The notes under the pieces were generated by a model, which did no database searches, was not told where the DNA came from, and was given only the letters and a program-made list of their open reading frames with translations. Shown here one piece after another: positions 1 to 4,816 of a DNA stretch of 5,352 nt; within the stretch, counting starts at the first letter, position 1, and each line of letters starts with the position of its first letter. Made by a program: the position numbers and the translations under genes. Source of the stretch: an uncultured Coriobacteriaceae bacterium (lineage in GTDB: Bacteria; Actinomycetota; Coriobacteriia; Coriobacteriales; Eggerthellaceae). Where the stretch lies: NCBI GenBank assembly GCA_902767025.1, contig CACXFZ010000077.1, positions 1 to 5,352 on the forward strand, written 5' to 3'.

Positions 1-455
1 ACGTCGTTGGCGATGTTGTCCTTCTTCTCGAACACTTCGTCGAGCGTGTAGTTGGGGATGGACGAGCGCAGCGCGTCGGCCAGGTAGTCGCGCATCTGCT
101 CGATGGGCTGGGCCAGCATGTAGTAGCTGCGGTAGATGCCCGACTCCTCCTGCGAGGCGCCCCAGTTGAAGTCCACATGGTACTGCGCCGACACGTTCAG
201 CACGATGGTCACGTTGTCGGAGGTCTTCGCATCGAGCTGGAACCCTTCCTTCATCGTGCGCAGCGACACGCGCGTGACCTTCTGGTCGATGAAGGGCACT
301 TTCACGCGCCAGCCGGGGCCGGCGATGCGGTGGAACTTGCCCAGGCGCTCGATGATGACAGCCTCTTGCTGGTGCACGATGAAGAAGATGCTCTTGCCGA
401 AGAACAGCAGCACGACAAGCGCAATCAGCAGGAACAAGACGAATCCGGTGATCAT
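1..455 (-). CDS. SPFH/band 7 (stomatin-like) membrane protein, N-terminal 151 residues
   Basis: This is the first half of a gene running off the left edge; translation from the ATG at 455-453 gives 151 open codons. Residues 3-27 form one hydrophobic segment, probably a membrane anchor. The band 7 domain follows directly: EAVIIERLGKFHRIAGPGWR (31-50), then VPFID, and a stretch of beta-strand character around VTIVLNVSAQYHV (82-94), all typical of stomatin/prohibitin/HflC-like proteins. Such proteins assemble into membrane-bound oligomeric scaffolds and often influence proteases or membrane microdomains; the specific role here cannot be told. Complete relatives are usually about 250-350 residues, so roughly half is missing. 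The start is supported by a purine-rich site (GAAGGAAGG on the coding strand) ending seven bases before the ATG. It is transcribed away from copA with about 100 bases between them; no functional link to copper is evident. Family call is firm; subfamily is not. Confidence 0.9.
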   Translation of the reverse strand, partial: MITGFVLFLLIALVVLLFFGKSIFFIVHQQEAVIIERLGKFHRIAGPGWRVKVPFIDQKVTRVSLRTMKEGFQLDAKTSDNVTIVLNVSAQYHVDFNWGASQEESGIYRSYYMLAQPIEQMRDYLADALRSSIPNYTLDEVFEKKDNIAND

Positions 456-559
456 AGGGTTTCCTTCCTTCTTGATGAAACAGGGCTAGTCTATCTCATA
501 ATGCCGGCGCGCGGCGGAATCGCCCCGCAAGTGTTTCCGTGCCGTTGTATCATGGGGGC
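456..559. promoter_or_regulatory. Divergent intergenic region between the SPFH gene and copA
   Basis: These 104 bases must hold the promoters of both divergent genes. On the plus strand, CATAAT (497-502) is a possible -10 with a weak TTGATG 19 bases upstream (472-477). A second candidate, TATCAT (548-553), lies exactly one -10 distance before the GTG at 560. A GC-rich segment around 503-516 and short arms CGGAA/TTCCG about 15 bases apart could form small hairpins. I see no clear CsoR- or CopY-type operator. No convincing -35/-10 pair is visible for the SPFH gene. Confidence 0.4.
548..553 (+). promoter_or_regulatory. Candidate -10 element for a leaderless copA transcript
   Basis: TATCAT matches TATAAT at five of six positions and is separated by six bases from the G of the GTG at 560, the usual distance from a -10 box to the first transcribed base. 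Transcription would then begin on the start codon itself. This would explain why no usable Shine-Dalgarno site precedes either possible copA start. No good -35 is visible 16-18 bases upstream, so the call is tentative. Confidence 0.3.
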
Positions 560-3220
560 GTGAAACGAACATTCGACATCACCGGCATGACGTGTGCAGC
601 ATGTTCCGCGCGAGTCCACAAGGCTGCTTCCCAGGTAGAAGGCGTGCGAGACGCGCAGGTGAACCTGCTGAAGAACACGATGGACGTGGTCTACGACGGC
701 TCCCCGGAGGCGACTGCCGCCATCTGCGCGGCCGTGGACAAGGCAGGCTACGGAGCTGCCGTGCGCCAAGATGGAGACGACGCGACCGGCGGGTCCGATG
801 CTGCCGCCGCGGCAGGGGCGAGCGCGGCGAGCCAGGCCCGCGAGGCCCAGGAGCGCCACATGCGCATGCGCCTGATCGTGTCGCTGGCCTTCGGCATCCC
901 GCTGTTCTACCTGTGCATGGGCTCGATGTTCGGCTGGCCGGTGCCCTTCGACGCGCACAACCCCGCCCACATGCTGCCCTTCGGTTTGGTGCAGGTTCTG
1001 CTGCTGGCACCCATCGTGTTTGTGAACCGCTCATATTTCACGCGCGGATTCTCGACGCTTCTGCACGGCGGGCCCAACATGGATTCGCTCATTGCCCTGG
1101 GTGCCACGGCCTCGATCGCCTACAGCCTGTACGGCCTGTACGCCATCGCGACTTCTCTGGGTGCAGGCGATGTGCATGCGGCTCACCAGGGCGTGATGGG
1201 CCTGTACTTCGATTCGGCGGGCATGATCTTGGCGCTGATCACGCTGGGAAAGTACTTCGAGGCGCGCGCCAAGCGCAAGACCACCGGTGCCATCGAGGCG
1301 CTGGCCAGCCTGTCGCCCGCGACCGCCATCGTGGTGCGCGACGGCCAGGAGGTCGAGGTCGAGGTGGCGCAGGTGCGCGTGGGCGACAGTTGCGTGGTGC
1401 GGGCGGGCGCGTCGGTGCCCTGCGACGGCGTGGTGCTGGAAGGCACGGGCAGCGTGGACGAAAGCGCCCTGACCGGCGAGAGCGTGCCGGTGGACAAGCA
1501 GCCCGGCGATGGGCTCACCGGCGCCACCGTGTGCCGATCGGGCTGGATGCGCATGCGCGCCGAGCGCGTGGGGCAGGACACGTCGCTGGCTCAGATCATC
1601 CGGCTGGTGGACGAAGCCACCTCCACGAAAGCGCCCATCGAGCGCATGGCCGACAAGATCGCGAGCGTGTTCGTGCCGGTGGTCATCGGCATCGCGCTGG
1701 TGGTGTTCGCGGCATGGATGGTGCTGGGCGGCGGCGTGCACCAGGCGCTCAACCATGCGATCACCGTGCTGGTCATCAGCTGCCCCTGCGCGCTGGGCCT
1801 GGCCACTCCCACCGCCATCATGGTGGGCATGGGGCAGGGCGCGCGCGCCGGCATCCTGGTGAAGTCGGCCGAGGCGCTGGAGACGGCACATGCGACCGCC
1901 ACGGTGGTCTTCGACAAGACGGGAACCATCACCACGGGCGCGCCGCAGGTGACCGACGTGCTCCCGGCACCGGGCGTTGGCGCAGACGAGCTGCTGGCGG
2001 CCGCTTGGCGGGTGGAAGGGAAGTCGGAGCATCCCCTGGCCCGCGCGATCGTGGCCCATGCGGAAGAGCAAGGCGCCCGTGTGGATGCGGCATGCACGGT
2101 GGAGGGATTCCGGCAGCTGGCCGGCATGGGCGTTGCGGCCATGGTGGACGGGCGCGAGCTGTTGGCGGGCAACGGGGATTTGATGCTCGAGCGCGGTGTT
2201 GCGCTGGAGCGTTTCGAGGAGCAGGCGCAGGAGCTGGCCCAACATGGCAAGACCCCGCTGTTCTTCGCGCACGACGGCGAGCTGCTGGGCATGATCGCCC
2301 TGGCCGACGTTCCCAAGAAGGAGAGTGCGTGGGCGCTGCGCGAGCTTGCCGCGATGGGCGTCGAGAGCATCATGCTCACGGGCGACAACGAACAAACGGC
2401 GCGGGCCGTGGCCGACGAAGTGGGGGCGTCGCAGGCGATTGCCCACGTGCTGCCCCAGGACAAGGAAGCCCACCTGCGCGAGCTTTCCCAGCAGGGAGTG
2501 GTGGCCATGGTGGGAGACGGCATCAACGACGCCCCCGCACTGGCGCGCGCCGACGTGGGCATCGCGGTGGGCGCGGGCACCGACGTGGCCATCGAGTCGG
2601 CCGACATGGTGCTGGTGCGCAACAACCTGCTGGCCGTTCCGGCATCCATCCAGCTGTCGCGCGCCACGATGCGAAACATCAAGCAGAACCTGTTCTGGGC
2701 GCTGTTCTACAACGCCCTGTGCATCCCCGTGGCGGCAGGCGTTCTGGCGCCGCTGGGCGTCTCGCTCAACCCGATGATCGCCGCCGCCGCAATGAGCGCT
2801 TCGAGCGTGTGCGTGGTGGGAAACGCGCTGCGCCTGCGCGGCTGGAAGCCGGCGTTTGCGCATGCCGAGTCGCGCACGCTGTGGGAAGAGGGCTCGGGCG
2901 AACGGGTTGCGCGCAGCCGCGCGCGCGAGGTTGGAGAGCAGGCGGCTTCTCCCGTGCTAGAATCGGGCGTAGACAACACCGCAGAGCAAGCCAAGGAGGC
3001 CCTGATGAACAAGAAGCTGGCCGTTGAGGGCATGATGTGCCAGAAGTGCGTCGCCCACGTGAAGAAGGCGCTCGAGGCCGTGGACGGCGTAGCCAGCGCC
3101 GATGTTGACCTGGATGCCGGCACAGCCGTAGTCTCGCTTGAGCACGACGTCGACGACGACACCCTGGTGGCAGCCGTAGTTGCCGAGGACTACGAAGCGC
3201 GCATGGTGCCACTCGCTTAG
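560..3220 (+). CDS. copA: Cu(I)-exporting P1B-1-type ATPase with N- and C-terminal HMA domains
   Basis: This membrane ATPase pumps Cu(I) (possibly also Ag(I)) out of the cytoplasm using ATP. Numbered from an upstream in-frame GTG at 539 (893 residues; subtract 7 for the start used here): HMA domain about 8-75 with GMTCAAC (Cys19, Cys22); Ala-rich linker 83-105; eight predicted membrane helices near 111-129, 146-163, 183-205, 221-238, 375-397, 403-425, 716-737 and 741-762; actuator TGES 312-315; metal-site CPC 415-417; phosphorylation motif DKTGT with Asp459; HP 498-499; TGDN 614-617; GDGINDAPA 659-667. YN (724-725) and MSASS (752-756) mark the copper subgroup. After a polar linker (about 771-822) comes a second HMA domain with GMMCQKC (Cys834, Cys837). 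Bacterial CopA proteins often end after the eighth helix, so this C-terminal domain is an extra, CopZ-like fusion. GTG at 560 is preferred because it starts the HMA domain directly and fits a leaderless transcript; GTG at 539 is possible. No copper regulator is in the window. Confidence 0.95.
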   Translation: MKRTFDITGMTCAACSARVHKAASQVEGVRDAQVNLLKNTMDVVYDGSPEATAAICAAVDKAGYGAAVRQDGDDATGGSDAAAAAGASAASQAREAQERHMRMRLIVSLAFGIPLFYLCMGSMFGWPVPFDAHNPAHMLPFGLVQVLLLAPIVFVNRSYFTRGFSTLLHGGPNMDSLIALGATASIAYSLYGLYAIATSLGAGDVHAAHQGVMGLYFDSAGMILALITLGKYFEARAKRKTTGAIEALASLSPATAIVVRDGQEVEVEVAQVRVGDSCVVRAGASVPCDGVVLEGTGSVDESALTGESVPVDKQPGDGLTGATVCRSGWMRMRAERVGQDTSLAQIIRLVDEATSTKAPIERMADKIASVFVPVVIGIALVVFAAWMVLGGGVHQALNHAITVLVISCPCALGLATPTAIMVGMGQGARAGILVKSAEALETAHATATVVFDKTGTITTGAPQVTDVLPAPGVGADELLAAAWRVEGKSEHPLARAIVAHAEEQGARVDAACTVEGFRQLAGMGVAAMVDGRELLAGNGDLMLERGVALERFEEQAQELAQHGKTPLFFAHDGELLGMIALADVPKKESAWALRELAAMGVESIMLTGDNEQTARAVADEVGASQAIAHVLPQDKEAHLRELSQQGVVAMVGDGINDAPALARADVGIAVGAGTDVAIESADMVLVRNNLLAVPASIQLSRATMRNIKQNLFWALFYNALCIPVAAGVLAPLGVSLNPMIAAAAMSASSVCVVGNALRLRGWKPAFAHAESRTLWEEGSGERVARSRAREVGEQAASPVLESGVDNTAEQAKEALMNKKLAVEGMMCQKCVAHVKKALEAVDGVASADVDLDAGTAVVSLEHDVDDDTLVAAVVAEDYEARMVPLA
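2955..2963 (+). promoter_or_regulatory. Extended -10 promoter candidate inside copA, ahead of the CopZ-like domain
   Basis: TGCTAGAAT fits the extended -10 pattern TGnTATAAT, with a five-of-six match in the hexamer. A weak TTGGAG lies at 2931-2936, at a poor 21-base spacing, but extended -10 promoters can work without a good -35. Transcription would begin near 2970, leaving a leader of about 35 bases before the ATG at 3005. It falls in the variable-looking linker between the ATPase core and the C-terminal HMA domain, where the amino-acid sequence is under least constraint. Confidence 0.45.
2993..2999 (+). promoter_or_regulatory. Perfect internal Shine-Dalgarno site
   Basis: AAGGAGG is a full seven-base match to the 16S rRNA anti-Shine-Dalgarno and ends five bases before an in-frame ATG (3005-3007). 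It is the best ribosome binding site I see in the window, better than the one in front of any full-length gene. In the copA frame it encodes part of an otherwise featureless AKEAL linker. Confidence 0.6.
3005..3220 (+). CDS. copZ: CopZ-like copper chaperone nested in frame at the 3' end of copA
   Basis: Starting at the in-frame ATG, this gives a 71-residue protein, the size of a free-standing CopZ copper chaperone, consisting of exactly one HMA (ferredoxin-like) domain. The Cu(I)-binding motif is GMMCQKC, with cysteines at residues 12 and 15, followed by VAHVKKALEAVDGV, very like stand-alone chaperones of Gram-positive bacteria. CopZ carries Cu(I) in the cytoplasm to CopA or to a copper-sensing repressor. 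The same codons are also the last 71 of copA, so the domain can exist fused to the pump, as a separate protein, or both. Independent expression is inferred from the ideal ribosome site (2993-2999), the correctly placed ATG and an extended -10 sequence upstream. The alternative is that these are relics of a former separate copZ gene now read through as part of copA. Confidence 0.45.
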   Translation: MNKKLAVEGMMCQKCVAHVKKALEAVDGVASADVDLDAGTAVVSLEHDVDDDTLVAAVVAEDYEARMVPLA

Positions 3221-3251
3221 CCTGACCGGGCCTGGGCGGGTCTGGCCTGTC

Positions 3252-3270
3252 GCCGACCCCGAAGGGCGGC
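3252..3270 (+). terminator. Small GC-rich hairpin downstream of copA
   Basis: GCCG-A-CCC pairs with GGG-CGGC around the loop CGAA: seven GC pairs with one bulged A. It begins 32 bases after the copA stop codon. No T-run follows, so if it acts at transcript ends it is more likely an RNA-stabilising stem than an intrinsic terminator. Confidence 0.25.
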
Positions 3271-3292
3271 TCATGAGAATCCAATCCAAATC

Positions 3293-3362
3293 TGCCATGA
3301 AAACGCACGCTGTGCACGCGTTTCGCTATTGTGCCGCGTGCATACCGTGCGTTTTCATGGCA
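3293..3362. repeat. 70-base near-perfect inverted repeat (large stem-loop, possible bidirectional terminator)
   Basis: TGCCATGAAAACGCACG (3293-3309) is perfectly complementary to CGTGCGTTTTCATGGCA (3346-3362). Inside these 17-base arms lie one C/C mismatch, one T-A pair, one G-T wobble, and then a further perfect 8-base arm pair, TGCACGCG (3313-3320) with CGCGTGCA (3335-3342), around a 14-base loop. The whole stem spans 28 positions per side. AAAA on the left and TTTT on the right flank the GC-rich inner stem, so the element could act as an intrinsic terminator in either direction, although four Ts is short. Other possibilities are a protein-binding cruciform, a structured RNA or a small mobile repeat. 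I see no target-site duplication at its edges. Confidence 0.85.
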
Positions 3363-3377
3363 CTTGCGCTCAAATGA

Positions 3378-3392
3378 CGTGCACAGCGTACG
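3378..3392. repeat. Inverted copy of part of the left arm of the large repeat
   Basis: CGTGCACAGCGTACG is complementary to 3304-3318 at 14 of 15 positions. The left arm of the 70-base repeat can therefore pair either with its own right arm or with this segment, giving two mutually exclusive RNA folds. A weak -10-like TACGAT (3389-3394) overlaps its end. Confidence 0.6.
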
Positions 3393-3427
3393 ATTCTGTG
3401 CCAAAACGAGCTTGGATTTCCGTTATT

Positions 3428-3462
3428 GGAAGGTTGGCCAGTGCGTGCCAGGCGTTCCTTCC
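3428..3462. repeat. Short inverted repeat upstream of the XRE gene
   Basis: GGAAGG (3428-3433) and CCTTCC (3457-3462) are complementary, and inside them TGGC pairs with GCCA around an 8-base loop, making an interrupted stem. It lies about 105 bases before the ATG of the XRE gene and could be an operator or simply chance; support is limited to the base pairing. Confidence 0.3.
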
Positions 3463-3567
3463 GCTACTCAGCAACACCGGAGCACTGAGGCAAGAGCGTC
3501 TATGTTGGCAGAGATACAACAAGAGTTGATGCGATGTCGGTGATCAATCAAGGGGGAGCGTAAAACG

Positions 3568-4254
3568 ATGGTCGCCTACGATGGCAGTTACGTATCGGGT
3601 GCCCAGACGTGTCCGGGATCCATGCTTGACTTTGCAGTTAATGGGTGCGACTGCAGCTTGCAGGAGTTTTACGACCAATTCCTGAAAAGCGGCGTTGCCG
3701 CACGCTTCGAAGCGGGGGAATCGGCAATAGTCGCGGGGCGTTCGGGGAAAGAACTGGCGCTCGATGTGTTGTGCCAAGGGGACTGTCAGCGCGGTACTCG
3801 TCTTTCGCTATCCTGGGAGCCCGACTACGTGCCATCGCGTGAGTTCTGGACAGGTTGGGCCTTGGCGTTCTACCAGTGGGCGAGCGGTAGTACGTTTTCG
3901 GCCATACAAAAGCGGGTAAGCATCGAGCAGGTGCGTTCGATGTACACGCCGTACCACGAAATGGATATCCGGCAGTTCTGCGATTGCCTTGATGGCATCG
4001 GGCAGGAAGGCCGGCGGCGCACCAATCTGCAGACGGCCCGGCTGGCTGCAGGTTTAAGCCAGAGTCAGCTTGCGAAGGCTTTTCGAGTTCCTGTGCGTAC
4101 ACTTCAGCAGTACGAACAGGGCCAGAAGGATATCAACCACGCACGCGCCGATTACGTGCTAGCCTTGGCGCGCGTGCTCTGCTGCGATCCCGGTGCTTTG
4201 CTGGAGCGTCGAGCTGCCCCTTCGTATGAGTATGCGTTCGTGGATTTGGGGTAG
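3568..4254 (+). CDS. XRE-family helix-turn-helix protein with an uncharacterised N-terminal domain
   Basis: This 228-residue protein is probably a DNA-binding regulator. Residues about 153-211 form an XRE/Cro-type HTH: ARLAAGLSQSQLAKAFRV holds the first helices, VRTLQQYEQGQKDINHA the recognition region, then a helix and CDPGALLE, the usual end of the fold. Residues 1-140 are a separate domain without a transmembrane segment, marked by AYDGSYVSGAQ, a GSMLDFAVN helix, VAGRSGKEL, a tryptophan-rich FWTGWALAFYQW (93-104) and MYTPYHEMDIRQF. From memory, similar two-part proteins are common in gut Clostridia and Coriobacteriia, annotated only as XRE regulators; I know no assigned function. A purine-rich GGGGGAG at 3552-3558, nine bases before the ATG, supports the start. 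Sampled lines are about 57% GC, below copA. It stands alone, 347 bases after copA and 226 before the next gene. An antitoxin-like or autoregulatory role is possible, but no partner toxin is visible. Confidence 0.85.
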   Translation: MVAYDGSYVSGAQTCPGSMLDFAVNGCDCSLQEFYDQFLKSGVAARFEAGESAIVAGRSGKELALDVLCQGDCQRGTRLSLSWEPDYVPSREFWTGWALAFYQWASGSTFSAIQKRVSIEQVRSMYTPYHEMDIRQFCDCLDGIGQEGRRRTNLQTARLAAGLSQSQLAKAFRVPVRTLQQYEQGQKDINHARADYVLALARVLCCDPGALLERRAAPSYEYAFVDLG

Positions 4255-4480
4255 GTGCGCCCGAAACGATTTCTTGCCATACCTTGGCTTCTGCACGGTC
4301 CGGCCCGTCTTATGGCGGAGTGCACGGAATCCAGAAGGCGGCAAACCTTCAAGGAGCGGTTGTCCTTGGCGGCTTATGGGCAGGTGCGGGCTTTGGATCA
4401 AGAACAGGCCCTTCGAAGAGCTGGAAGTTTAGATAGTACAATATCGACAACGACCAAGCCACTCGGACAGGATGTGCTCT
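4255..4480. other. Non-coding gap between the XRE gene and the pyrophosphohydrolase gene
   Basis: A 78-codon open frame from GTG 4255 crosses this gap, but its codon use (AGA, AGG, CGA, ATA, TTA) and lack of a ribosome site argue against a gene. Two small hairpins lie back to back: GAAGG/CCTTC (4334-4338 with 4346-4350) and CAAGGA/TCCTTG (4350-4355 with 4363-4368, 7-base loop). The promoter of the downstream pair is expected at the right end. The sequence may be remnant DNA of a lost gene; nothing in it identifies one. Confidence 0.4.
4437..4442 (+). promoter_or_regulatory. Candidate -10 element for the pyrophosphohydrolase/GIY-YIG pair
   Basis: TACAAT matches the -10 consensus at five of six positions in a locally AT-rich patch. 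Transcription would start near 4449, about 32 bases before the ATG at 4481. The -35 region is poor (TTCGAA at 4412-4417 with a 19-base spacer), so an activator may be needed or the call may be wrong. Confidence 0.4.
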
Positions 4481-4816
4481 ATGACGTTTGAAGAAGCAGC
4501 CGAAAAGGCACTTGCGTTCAGAAACGCACGCGACTGGAAGCAGTTCCACACTCCCAAGGATCTCGCGATTTCCATTGCCATCGAGACAGGCGAGTTGTTG
4601 GAAGTGTTTCAGTGGTCGGGTGGAGACCTTTCCGTGGAGAAAAACCGGGAGCACGCTGTCGAAGAACTTGCCGACATCGCAATCTACTGCACCTACATGG
4701 CCGAGGCGCTCGGCGTGAGCCTTCCCGATATCATGTGCGACAAAATCGACGTCAACGAAGCGAAGTACCCAGTGGACAAGGCGAGGGGAAACGCGAAGAA
4801 GTACTCCGAACTATGA
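4481..4816 (+). CDS. MazG-like (RS21-C6/dCTPase-type) nucleotide pyrophosphohydrolase
   Basis: This 111-residue cytoplasmic enzyme should hydrolyse a nucleoside triphosphate to the monophosphate and pyrophosphate using Mg2+. It has the all-alpha MazG fold signatures: RDWKQFHTPKDLAISIAIE (17-35), the metal-binding E35xxE38 in ETGELLEVFQW, and E62xxD65 in EELADIAIY. The ending, KYPVDKARGNAKKYSEL, is typical of the RS21-C6/DCTPP1 subgroup, whose characterised animal members prefer dCTP and 5-modified dCTPs; substrate here is inferred. Length is normal for the subgroup. The ATG at 4481 is chosen over one at 4472 because AGGA (4469-4472) lies eight bases before it and relatives start near this residue; the earlier ATG would sit directly on that site. 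Its TGA overlaps the next gene's ATG (ATGA), so the two are almost certainly co-translated. Sampled GC is 53-60%. Confidence 0.9.
   Translation: MTFEEAAEKALAFRNARDWKQFHTPKDLAISIAIETGELLEVFQWSGGDLSVEKNREHAVEELADIAIYCTYMAEALGVSLPDIMCDKIDVNEAKYPVDKARGNAKKYSEL

Larger units (their letters stand above)
3221..3567. other. Non-coding region rich in inverted repeats between copA and the XRE gene
   Basis: I find no credible gene in these 347 bases; the short open frames here cross the inverted repeat and resemble nothing. In order the region holds a small GC hairpin (3252-3270), a 70-base inverted repeat (3293-3362), an inverted copy of part of its left arm (3378-3392), a 7-base pair of arms AATCCAA/TTGGATT (3283-3289 and 3412-3418) enclosing these, and another possible hairpin (3428-3462). 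It probably contains the end of the copA transcript and the promoter of the XRE gene. TACGAT (3389-3394) is a weak -10 candidate. Confidence 0.5.

Noticed and set aside
539..559. Upstream GTG start that would add seven residues to CopA
   Set aside because: Not excluded, but it has no ribosome site and the added residues precede the normal start of the HMA domain; GTG 560 fits better.
1031..2863. A 610-codon open frame on the minus strand inside copA
   Set aside because: Its His/Arg/Gly-rich composition is the usual high-GC shadow of a strongly biased gene; the copA frame carries every P-type ATPase motif across the same bases.
592..3027. An 811-codon plus-strand open frame overlapping copA
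   Set aside because: It is Arg/Gly-rich with no domain signature and is explained by high GC at third codon positions of copA.
3293..3362. Reading the inverted repeat as the ends of an insertion sequence or MITE
   Set aside because: The arms are separated by only 14 bases, there is no transposase and no target-site duplication; a repeat family remains possible but cannot be shown from one copy.
3331..3543. Short open frames (about 65-70 codons) downstream of copA
   Set aside because: They run through the arms of the large inverted repeat, lack ribosome sites and look like no known protein.
4255..4491. A 78-codon open frame starting GTG right after the XRE stop and overlapping the pyrophosphohydrolase start
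   Set aside because: No ribosome site, many rare AT-ending or AGA/AGG/ATA codons, no recognisable motif, and it contains the hairpins and the likely promoter of the next gene.
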